Source: Oleiphilus messinensis (lineage in GTDB: Bacteria > Pseudomonadota > Gammaproteobacteria > Pseudomonadales > Oleiphilaceae). From it: a stretch of DNA of 64,000 nt. Positions 8,905 to 15,518 of this stretch are shown here, piece by piece. The notes beneath the pieces are model-generated. The model worked only from the letters and a program-made list of their open reading frames with translations. It did not search any database and was not told the DNA's origin. The first letter of the stretch is position 1, and the number at the start of each line of letters is the position of its first letter. The stretch covers positions 1,857,501 through 1,921,500 of the forward strand of contig NZ_CP021425.1 in NCBI RefSeq assembly GCF_002162375.1. The letters are read 5' to 3'. A program made the position numbers and the translations under genes.

Positions 8905-8970
8905 GGGACAGACACTCCCATCACAATTTCTACGATTCCAAATTGACAGTATTAGAGCTGTGCCTGTCCC
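8905..8970. repeat. Inverted GGGACAG-type element, copy 2
   Basis: GGGACAGACAC at 8905-8915 and GTGCCTGTCCC at 8960-8970 form an inverted pair 66 bases long. Its ends match copy 1 at 8183-8242. The right end stops about ten bases before the first recognisable codon of the truncated intron reverse transcriptase, suggesting that the element marks the truncation break. Confidence 0.55.
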
Positions 8971-8979
8971 AGTTGTGGC

Positions 8980-9975
8980 AAACAAGCCATCGCCCAAGTG
9001 CTAACGCCTATCTTCGATCCCGGCTTCTCTAGCAATAGCTTTGGATTCCGGCCTAATCGAAATGGGCAACAGGCGGTAAAACAGGTTCAACACATTATCA
9101 AAACGGGACGCCGTTTTGCTGTGGATGTCGACCTGTCCAAGTTCTTTGACCGGGTTAACCACGATCTGCTAATGACGCTCCTTGGCCGTAAGGTGAAGGA
9201 TAAGCGCCTATTACAATTGATCAAACGTTACCTTCGAGCTGGGATTATCGATAACCAGTTCTATATCAAGAGTCGAGAAGGTGTACCCCAAGGAGGGCCG
9301 CTATCGCCCCTACTGGCTAACATTATGCTCGACCCGCTGGACAAAGAACTTGAGAAACGGGGACACCGTTTCGCCCGTTACGCGGATGACTTTACGATCC
9401 TCGTAAACAGTCCGAGAACAGGCGAACGCGTACTGAAAAGTGTCACCCATTTCATAGAAAACCGACTGAAGTTAGTTGTTAACACGACCAAAAGCCACGT
9501 CGTCAAAACCAGTGAATGCAAGTTCCTGGGATTTACCTTCCAGGCTGGACGCATCCAATGGCACCCGAACTCCCTTAAGAATTTTAAACAGGAAGTTCGA
9601 CGTTTGACGAATCGCAATTGGGGAGTTTCGATGAAATATCAGCTCTTCAAACTGAGCCAATACCTACGTGGTTGGATTAACTACTTTGGTATCGCTAACT
9701 GCTATCAACGCTGTGTCGATCTGGATCACTGGATTCGTCGCAGGGTTCGAATGGCATATTGGCGTCAATGGCGAAAGCCACGCACCAAAGTTAGAAATCT
9801 CATGAAACGCGGTGTTCATGTTCAGGCGGCGGTTGCGTGTGGCATCACCAGCAAAGGCCCATGGCGTAGCTCTAAGACTCCGGGAATCAATCAAGCTCTA
9901 TCATTGGAGTATTTGAAATCTGAGGGACTTTATTCATTACGCGATGGTTGGATTAAGCTTCACTATCCTGAGTGA
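8980..9975 (+). pseudogene. ltrA: Group II intron reverse transcriptase/maturase, 5'-truncated
   Basis: Homology starts at about 8980 (KQAIAQVLTPIFDP) and runs to a stop at 9975; a GTG at 8998 would give 325 residues. Present are the RT blocks FGFRPNRNG, DVDLSKFFDRVNH, GVPQGGPLSPLLAN, the catalytic FARYADD (Asp130/Asp131 from the GTG) and the maturase part with YLRGWINYFG. The usual first 90-100 residues and all intron domains I-III are absent, so the element is dead as a retroelement. There is no C-terminal HNH endonuclease, as in class C introns. It lies opposite to the cassette genes, as expected for introns of the attC-invading subgroup. Confidence 0.85.
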
Positions 9976-9976
9976 A

Positions 9977-10058
9977 ACGCCCTGTGCGGGAACGCCGGGC
10001 CGCGCAGGCATGCAGGGTGTTGTGGGGACTGGGGGCTAGATACCCCCGGTTACCCGAT
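9977..10058 (+). ncRNA. 3' end of a group II intron (domains V and VI)
   Basis: Directly after the maturase stop, ACGCCCTG (9977-9984) pairs with CAGGGTGT (10013-10020) as the base of a domain-V-like hairpin. A GGGGG/CCCCC hairpin (10031-10046) follows as domain VI, and then the typical intron end TTACCCGAT at 10050-10058. The first 3' exon bases are TAGGC. Only the 3' part of the ribozyme remains. Confidence 0.65.
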
Positions 10059-10065
10059 TAGGCAC
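10059..10065 (-). other. Probable half of an attC core split by the intron
   Basis: The seven bases after the intron read GTGCCTA on the minus strand. A normal attC outer site there would be GCCTAAC, so the intron appears inserted between the T and TAGGC of GTTAGGC. This matches the target of class C-attC group II introns. The rest of the attC site is missing because the intron 5' part is lost. Confidence 0.45.
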
Positions 10066-10096
10066 AAAAAAGCCCCGAATTATATCGAGGCTTTTT
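10066..10096 (-). terminator. Rho-independent terminator of the PEP-CTERM gene
   Basis: AAAAAAGCC pairs with GGCTTTTT around an internal CGA/TCG pairing. Read on the minus strand the stem ends in a run of T residues, 21 bases after the PEP-CTERM stop codon. It may work in both directions. Confidence 0.75.
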
Positions 10097-10116
10097 ATAG
10101 TAGATAGCTGTATATA

Positions 10117-10746
10117 TCAAGCAGCTTTCTTTTTTCTTGAAAAGCCTATTCCTGCTAAGCCAAGGCTAAGTAGCGCAATGACTGATGGCTCTGGAACGCT
10201 AGTAGCTTCGTTAAAATTCAATACCACATCATCAGCAAGTGCAAATAGAAATCCACCACCATTACTCTGTGTCGTGTTAAGGCGGTATGTGCCAAGATTA
10301 AACTCGCTGATATCTAATCCAACAACAAAATCCCCAGCCCAACTACTGGCTTCTCCAGCAAGATAAGATAGAGCGGAGTCGACACGGATACCAAAATCAT
10401 CTCTTGAAGCGCCATCAGGATCTAAAAAAATATCAGTTATTGTCTGCGTGTCCGAACCAATTGTTATGGTTGCCAATCCAGAAATTGAAAACAATGAATT
10501 ATCTAAAATAGTAGTTGTACTTGAAATGAAGTCACCTGCTACATCGGGTTCAAATGTATCGTCGACACTAAAGTTATTGCTTCCTACATTTGTTCTAATC
10601 GTACCGCTTTGATTTACTGTGCTCGAACCCGAGAGGCTCCAAGTTGTTGAACCAGACCCTGAAATACCTTCAACATTTAATATCAAGGCTGCATTTGCAT
10701 ATGTACAAGCCAAAAGCAATATCGCGCCCAAAAAATAATTTTTCAT
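10117..10746 (-). CDS. PEP-CTERM sorting-domain exported protein
   Basis: A 209-residue protein with an N-terminal signal peptide (MKNYFLGAILLLACTYANA) and a C-terminal PEP-CTERM tripartite tail: the motif VPEPS, a hydrophobic segment of about 15 residues and a final basic cluster SRKKKAA. Exosortase/EpsH recognises such tails and places the protein at the cell surface or in extracellular matrix. The middle is Ser/Thr/Gly-rich beta-type sequence of unknown function. It sits between an attC site upstream and a split attC downstream, so it is probably a gene cassette of the array. It has its own terminator. Confidence 0.8.
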   Translation of the reverse strand: MKNYFLGAILLLACTYANAALILNVEGISGSGSTTWSLSGSSTVNQSGTIRTNVGSNNFSVDDTFEPDVAGDFISSTTTILDNSLFSISGLATITIGSDTQTITDIFLDPDGASRDDFGIRVDSALSYLAGEASSWAGDFVVGLDISEFNLGTYRLNTTQSNGGGFLFALADDVVLNFNEATSVPEPSVIALLSLGLAGIGFSRKKKAA

Positions 10747-10937
10747 ATTTAGTCTCCTGATTTTACAAGTTTAAACGAATATGCAAAAATCTTACCAATT
10801 CCATAACCCGTTGTTTTGCAGTGTTTTTTGTGTCTCACGGTACTTGCGCCCTGCAAATATGTAAAAATAACTGACACTTTTTTACAACAAACTGTAAAAT
10901 TATTTTACGGTTGGTCAGTGTCACACACTTCACTGCT

Positions 10938-11009
10938 GCCTAACGCCGCGCTCTGCGGCAAATTTGGAGCGCAGCGGAAAATTTGTCCGCCAGCAGCGCC
11001 TTGTTATGC
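10938..11009 (-). repeat. attC recombination site 1 (72 bp)
   Basis: On the minus strand it starts GCATAAC, continues AAGGCGCTGC and ends GCGGCGTTAGGC, with two AAATTT blocks and GCGG/CCGC arms in between. This is the folded-hairpin layout of integron attC sites (RYYYAAC...GTTRRRY). It directly follows the methyltransferase gene, whose TAA stop lies inside the GCATAAC core. Confidence 0.85.
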
Positions 11010-12521
11010 GCTCCTTGGTACGGAGTAAATGTCATTAAAGATCCGATTCATTTCAATAAGGTCTTCATCTTTAATTTCAAAGCTTTCTGCTTTGTCTAAC
11101 AACCTATTGACCACTCTTTCAATCTCGTTAAGTAAATGTCTCTCCGGAATGATGATGGGCAACTTCTTGATGTAGTTAGAAGAATTATTCGTACTTGCAT
11201 TGATTGTTCGAATTAGGGTATTACAAACACTTGAATTAAAAAAACCTAAAAGGTAAACAAGTAAACCCTCATGCTCTTTTTTAGGAAATATGCCTACTAT
11301 GGATTGATCAAATAGCCTGCCATCTATCATTGCTCCAGTAATTGAGCTTGATGAGACCATTGGTACACCAATGCCGTGACAGAAATAAAATTGAGAATTT
11401 TGAAATCTAGCTCGTTTTTTATTTTCAACTTTATAATTATGGATTGCTTCGAAACTCCAGTCCATAAACCATTCACTAGGCTTATAAAACCTCCTATTAC
11501 CACCTTTGACAATGGGCACCCAGCATTCTCCATTGTCAATGCCATCAAGAGGCTTTATGTCTGATAATTTTTTTTTGCAAACTTCATCCTCAACAACCTG
11601 TTGATATTTTTTAAGACCTCGCGTAACCGTCTTTGAACGCCTTAGAAACTTACCGTCATTACCTGAGTAAAAGCCAGTCACAACATTACATATATCACCA
11701 ATCGATTCGCCGCAGTTATTTAAAGCAATTGTCACCCATTCATCTTTCTTCGAAAGAAAAGCATTAGATGGTGTTTTTAATATATCGGCATAAGTTAAGT
11801 TATAGGACTCAAAATTTTCAGGGCTCTCCAGAATCTTAGGAAGATCTTCTTGATGTGACAGTCCTTCATAAACCTTGAATGAGTGATCCGCATGCGGCTT
11901 CCTATTCGTTATTTCAATAATAGATAAGCCTGCATAACCAAAATTAACTCCAGGAAAAAAATTTGAAGGGAATAATGTAATTGAATCTATAGTGTAATTT
12001 TTAACTAACTCAGACCTTAAACCTTCATGCATATGAAGTGTGAGGTACGTATCTGGAATAATGAATACTAGCTTGCCACCTTCCTTCAGCATTTCTAATG
12101 CTCGCATCAGAAAAACACCATAAGTTTCTTTTGCATAAACTGTAGGGTAGTTTTTCTTTAGCTGCTTTCTTTTCTCAGGAGTTTGATAGGCGCCGTATGG
12201 AGGATTAGCAATAATTCTATCGTACTTTTCAGATGTAATCTGAAATACAAAATCATCAACGTCAATTTTTATATTATTGAAAGGTTTATATTTCTCTTTC
12301 AACTTTTCAATACTTTCCGGATTGAGGTCAAAGAGATGCATCTCACCATGAAAACCCTGAGTAATGATTTGATCTATAAAAGCACCGTCACCAGCACAAG
12401 GCTCAAGTAATTGACAGCTCTCAGTTAAATCAAGCAGGCCGACCATATATGATGTTATATGGTTGCAGTTAGTATAGAAAGCCTGAAACTCATCTCGTGC
12501 TCTTTTTGATGGTGCTACCAT
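11004..12521 (-). CDS. N6-adenine DNA methyltransferase (type II restriction-modification)
   Basis: A 505-residue gamma-type adenine methyltransferase. The S-adenosylmethionine motif I is LLEPCAGDGAFI (about residues 38-49) and the catalytic motif IV is NPPYGAY (about residue 109). The C-terminal half contains a TaqI/Eco57I-like target-recognition region. It methylates the site cut by the endonuclease encoded immediately upstream; the two genes overlap by 7 bp (12515-12521), which couples their expression. Both lie in one cassette bounded by attC sites 1 and 2. The recognition sequence cannot be read from the protein. Confidence 0.85.
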   Translation of the reverse strand: MVAPSKRARDEFQAFYTNCNHITSYMVGLLDLTESCQLLEPCAGDGAFIDQIITQGFHGEMHLFDLNPESIEKLKEKYKPFNNIKIDVDDFVFQITSEKYDRIIANPPYGAYQTPEKRKQLKKNYPTVYAKETYGVFLMRALEMLKEGGKLVFIIPDTYLTLHMHEGLRSELVKNYTIDSITLFPSNFFPGVNFGYAGLSIIEITNRKPHADHSFKVYEGLSHQEDLPKILESPENFESYNLTYADILKTPSNAFLSKKDEWVTIALNNCGESIGDICNVVTGFYSGNDGKFLRRSKTVTRGLKKYQQVVEDEVCKKKLSDIKPLDGIDNGECWVPIVKGGNRRFYKPSEWFMDWSFEAIHNYKVENKKRARFQNSQFYFCHGIGVPMVSSSSITGAMIDGRLFDQSIVGIFPKKEHEGLLVYLLGFFNSSVCNTLIRTINASTNNSSNYIKKLPIIIPERHLLNEIERVVNRLLDKAESFEIKDEDLIEMNRIFNDIYSVPRSA

Positions 12522-13441
12522 GTTAGATATTTTTCCAAATCGTTATCACGAAAATACTGAATTGTGTCATCGGACAAATCACTTGACCAGTCGATATTAT
12601 CTTGTATCCATCCGGCCAAATTAAATCCGCTGTATTCTGAAATTTGCTGGTAAGTTTCTTCGCCGCAAGAAACATCCCAAATCCCTGAATTTTTCAAGGT
12701 TTGAAGATAGTGATTATTGTCGTCTTCATTTGCCCGTACAAATAGCATGCATTCGTTATCTCCACCTACAATATTTTTATAAATTGACGCTACCAGTAAT
12801 AGGCGATTGGTATTACCTTTTTCATTTGATTGAAAGCCACTTTTGAAATCAATATTGTACTTTCGACCGTCTATTTTAAAGTGAAGATCTAACTCGAGCT
12901 TAATTTCACCGGAAGTTACTAAACTCCAAACCTTGTCATAGTACTCGAGTAAGTTCTCTTTTTCGTCGTCAGTAATATTAAGGCTGTTTATATAGACTCT
13001 TATTTCTTCTTGTAACTGCTCTTTTACTTCTGAAAAAAGTGGCGCTTCATATAGCTCCACATCGCTTCTTATCGGGTAATCGAAACATAACTTGCAGAAC
13101 GGTTCCCAAAGCTCACCAATTCGGCGTGCAAATGCCATATACTCATAAGGCCATGCTCTATTTCTGAACTCGATCATAATTACATATGAGCTATATGTGA
13201 CAACTAATATGTTTTTTAAAACCTCTTCTTTTTCCCAGTTTTGGGATCGTGCTCTTTGAAGAATAATCGACTTAATGTTGTCAGTAGTAGCAATTATCTT
13301 TTTGTTAATACCGCTTGCACGTTTCTTATACTCTGCTTCACCATATGTCCGTACTATCTCCCCATAAGATTCTTCAGCCCTATCGCGCATATATGAAAGG
13401 ATTTCATCCTTCCTCTCAAACAATTTTCTATCTACATTCAT
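12515..13441 (-). CDS. Putative type II restriction endonuclease (PD-(D/E)XK)
   Basis: A 308-residue protein lying directly upstream of the methyltransferase. The centre reads LELDLHFKIDGRKYNIDFKSGF, where the Asp and the D-F-K spacing fit the PD-(D/E)XK nuclease core. The rest is not a family I can name. Identification as the restriction partner rests on this motif, its size and the overlapping methyltransferase gene. It is more AT-rich than the housekeeping genes, as often seen for mobile restriction systems. Endonuclease-first order would need post-segregational or regulatory control; no controller (C) gene is visible. Confidence 0.65.
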   Translation of the reverse strand: MNVDRKLFERKDEILSYMRDRAEESYGEIVRTYGEAEYKKRASGINKKIIATTDNIKSIILQRARSQNWEKEEVLKNILVVTYSSYVIMIEFRNRAWPYEYMAFARRIGELWEPFCKLCFDYPIRSDVELYEAPLFSEVKEQLQEEIRVYINSLNITDDEKENLLEYYDKVWSLVTSGEIKLELDLHFKIDGRKYNIDFKSGFQSNEKGNTNRLLLVASIYKNIVGGDNECMLFVRANEDDNNHYLQTLKNSGIWDVSCGEETYQQISEYSGFNLAGWIQDNIDWSSDLSDDTIQYFRDNDLEKYLTW

Positions 13442-13489
13442 ACAAACATTCTCGATTTTTTAGATAATGGTGATTCAATTCTCATTGGC

Positions 13490-13588
13490 GCATAACGCCA
13501 AGCTAAACGGAGGAGCAAAATTGGCGCGCCTTTTTGGTACAAAAAGCGTGACATATTTTGCGAAGTCCGTTTGAGCGCCTTGTTATGC
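13490..13588 (-). repeat. attC recombination site 2 (99 bp)
   Basis: On the minus strand: GCATAAC, AAGGCGCTCAAACGG, a central spacer, then CCGTTTAGCTTGGCGTTATGC. The CAAACGG/CCGTTTAG arms pair and the AA after the first core is the usual extrahelical asymmetry that sets orientation. It follows the MreB-like gene, whose TAA stop is part of the first core site. Confidence 0.9.
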
Positions 13589-13960
13589 ATTTTTTAGTTT
13601 TTCAAGTACTTCATCTTTTGTTAATTCACTGCCTTCATGAACAACAACTTTCGCAGCGCCCGAACCTAAAGCAAGTTCTCTGAATACTTTAACCTCAACC
13701 TCGGATAGCCCACCTTCAGTTTTTTCTTTTGGGTGAATTACTACTACTGGAGTTTTCTTAATTAAACCGCTACCTAATGATTTCTTGATGCCTTGGGACA
13801 GAGTTTTTTCGGCTTCTTGAAAGCTGCCTACCAACAGCCTTTCGGTAGTAAATGGCTTATCAGGTGTACCTTCTATCTCGATTTCAGGCTCACCGAAGGC
13901 TCTTATAACAAAGCGATTGGTGTAAACCCTAATATACATAGGTATAGAAAAAAACTTCAT
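13583..13960 (-). CDS. Short MreB-like (actin-fold fragment) cassette protein
   Basis: A 125-residue protein. The layout MYIRVYTNRFVIRA, a strand pair, then TPVVVIHPKE and VFRELALGSGAAKVVVHEGS resembles the part of MreB that reads PRVLVCVP followed by [23 protein letters not shown]. The full MreB phosphate loops and subdomain II are absent. I chose the ATG at 13960 because it lies after the attC 3 core and has AAGGA at good spacing; the longer frame starts inside attC 3. The similarity is by eye, and function is unknown. Related short MreB-like proteins are known to me from integrons, but I cannot verify this here. Confidence 0.6.
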   Translation of the reverse strand: MKFFSIPMYIRVYTNRFVIRAFGEPEIEIEGTPDKPFTTERLLVGSFQEAEKTLSQGIKKSLGSGLIKKTPVVVIHPKEKTEGGLSEVEVKVFRELALGSGAAKVVVHEGSELTKDEVLEKLKNA

Positions 13961-13972
13961 AACGTTCCTTGT

Positions 13973-14083
13973 GCATAACGCATTGATCAACGGCACAAAA
14001 TGCTTGGCGACTTTTTTGCTGAGCGCCAGCGAACGCACAAAAGGTGCCAAGCGTTTTGTGTCCGTTGCAGCAACTTGTTAGGT
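13973..14083 (-). repeat. attC recombination site 3 (111 bp)
   Basis: On the minus strand: ACCTAAC, AAGTTGCTGCAACGGACAC, then AAAACGCTTGGCACC pairing with GCCAAGCATTTTG, ending GTGCCGTTGATCAATGCGTTATGC. Outer and inner arms are complementary over most of the length. It follows the lipoprotein gene ending at 14089. Confidence 0.85.
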
Positions 14084-14088
14084 GATTT

Positions 14089-14637
14089 TTATTTCCAAGC
14101 ACGATTAATCTCTTGACGTAGCAAGTTATACTCGACGGAATCTTCTCTTAGATTATCAGCAACTATTCCATATGAATAGTTGCTGCTAAATAACATTAAA
14201 AAAGCAAACCACCCATATATGGTTTTTACTTCAAACCCTGCATTTACCTCTTTTTCTTGATTTACACCATTTATTGACATAGTGAAACGATGTCCGAATT
14301 CAGCACACCCAACATGAGGTATAATACCCAATGAAAGAACATAAAGAAGCGGCTCAGAAAAACACCTACCTGTTGGCTCAATATCTGTAATAACCATCGC
14401 ACCATGAGGAACCAAGTTTTCCTGTGAAATAATTGATGGAATATACCCTGCTTTCTGTAAATCGGTAGCAAGTTGACTACTAGTGTACCAATTTGGTGAA
14501 TTTTCATTATCTGGTTTGTTCATTATATAAACATCTTGGCCAGATATTTCAGTGGGTTGAACTTTGGGTATATCCACTGCCCTATAAGCACACCCTGAAA
14601 TAAAAATAATCACGAGTATCAATAATAAATGTTTCAA
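14089..14637 (-). CDS. Hypothetical lipoprotein, cassette gene
   Basis: A 182-residue protein starting at TTG (14637) with a strong AAGGAAAG ribosome site. The signal peptide ends in the lipobox FISGC, Cys at residue 16. The mature part contains a further hydrophobic stretch (LYVLSLGIIPHVGC) and ends in a charged helix NLLRQEINRAW. I do not recognise the family, although the layout recalls small outer-membrane lipoproteins with a central hydrophobic hairpin. It is the first cassette of the array as seen here: a GTTAGGT core lies upstream at 14670-14676 and attC 3 downstream. Confidence 0.65.
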   Translation of the reverse strand: MKHLLLILVIIFISGCAYRAVDIPKVQPTEISGQDVYIMNKPDNENSPNWYTSSQLATDLQKAGYIPSIISQENLVPHGAMVITDIEPTGRCFSEPLLYVLSLGIIPHVGCAEFGHRFTMSINGVNQEKEVNAGFEVKTIYGWFAFLMLFSSNYSYGIVADNLREDSVEYNLLRQEINRAWK

Positions 14638-14669
14638 TTATCTTTCCTTAATGGGATGACCTACCCTTC

Positions 14670-14676
14670 ACCTAAC
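14670..14676 (-). other. Cassette core site upstream of the first cassette
   Basis: The minus strand reads GTTAGGT, a valid GTTRRRY recombination core, 33 bases before the lipoprotein start codon. A second GTTAGGT sits at 14767-14773. Neither has a recognisable attC partner upstream, so one may be a degenerate attI or the scar of a lost attC. No integrase gene is found between here and 15090. Confidence 0.4.
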
Positions 14677-15089
14677 ACTTATTACTTTGCATGCTTCGTA
14701 AATCCCTTCCAGCCCACCAGATTTCTCGTATCTATCACGTTTATAACCTTGATCTATAGTGGCTGTACCTAACATTAACTATGAGTGTATCAGTTTTTTG
14801 CTGGAGGAAAAGGGAGCATTCCGGCATACATAGACAGGATTTTTGTCTATGTAAATAAAAAAATAGAATATATTTTTCTTATTTATCAGATGTTTGTATT
14901 TTTATGCTGGAGAAGCTGCGCATAAATTTTCAGGTTCTACATAGACAGAAGATTTACAAAATTACCAACTCCCGTTATAACTGTCGGTATGTACAGTTTT
15001 ATGTGGCTGGCCCGTATAAAAAATAGACTATTAGTAAATAGCATAAAAATCACTAATCAGCTCACCCCCCATCAAAAAGGAGTTACAAA
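14677..15089. other. AT-rich gap holding a hairpin and repeated ACATAGACA
   Basis: About 410 bases without a supported gene where an integron integrase would be expected. ACATAGACA (14828-14836) and TGTCTATGT (14844-14852) form a 9-bp perfect hairpin, and ACATAGACA recurs at 14939-14947. AAGGAG near 15079 is the ribosome site of the next gene. Confidence 0.45.
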
Positions 15090-15458
15090 ATGGATTCAAC
15101 TTTCCAACCCGGCCAGAATATCGCAATGAAGATTCCGACTCATGAATATGAGAATACGGTGCGTTTTTACCGGGAGGTTTTGTGTTTCGAGGAGTTGTCC
15201 AGGCCCGGTACGGAGGATACGCCGAGGTTTGCGTTTGGGGATAAGGTGTTGTGGTTGGATTGTGTCGCGGGGTTGAGTCAGGCGGAGATCTGGTTGGAGA
15301 TTGTGACTAATGATATCGATAAAGCTGCAGCGTATTTCGCGGCACAGGGTTGTCATCGGCGGGATGAGATTGAGCCGTTACCGGATGGGTTTAAAGGGTT
15401 TTGGATCTCGAGTCCGTCGAATATTATTCATTTGGTGACCGCTCAGGGGGATGACTGA
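15090..15458 (+). CDS. VOC superfamily (glyoxalase-like) protein
   Basis: A 122-residue single-module member of the vicinal oxygen chelate fold: AMKIPTHEYENTVRFYREVL is the first beta-alpha unit, RFAFGDKVLWLD the strand block, and the second half DIDKAAAYFAAQGCH ... GFKGFWISSPSNIIHLV completes the module. The family includes glyoxalases, dioxygenases and resistance proteins; metal ligands are not certain here (His16 and a late His114 are candidates). AAGGAG precedes the ATG. Function cannot be narrowed. Confidence 0.75.
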   Translation: MDSTFQPGQNIAMKIPTHEYENTVRFYREVLCFEELSRPGTEDTPRFAFGDKVLWLDCVAGLSQAEIWLEIVTNDIDKAAAYFAAQGCHRRDEIEPLPDGFKGFWISSPSNIIHLVTAQGDD

Positions 15459-15486
15459 CAGCTTGCGGAGTTCTGTGCCTAGCGTG

Positions 15487-15518
15487 GAAGATGACGACAC
15501 TCAATTGTCGTCATCTTC
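15487..15518. terminator. Bidirectional terminator-like hairpin overlapping the spoVR stop
   Basis: A perfect 13-bp inverted repeat, GAAGATGACGACA/TGTCGTCATCTTC with a 6-base loop, lies between convergent genes. One arm encodes the acidic C-terminal codons of the SpoVR protein. Confidence 0.55.

Noticed and set aside
9739-9765. GGTTCGAAT resembling a tRNA T-arm
   Set aside because: No acceptor or anticodon stems around it; it lies in the reverse transcriptase frame. No tRNA, rRNA or CRISPR array was found in the window.
13583-14050. Longer reading frame (155 residues) for the MreB-like gene
   Set aside because: Its first 30 codons lie inside attC 3. The ATG at 13960, after the core and with AAGGA, is the sensible start.
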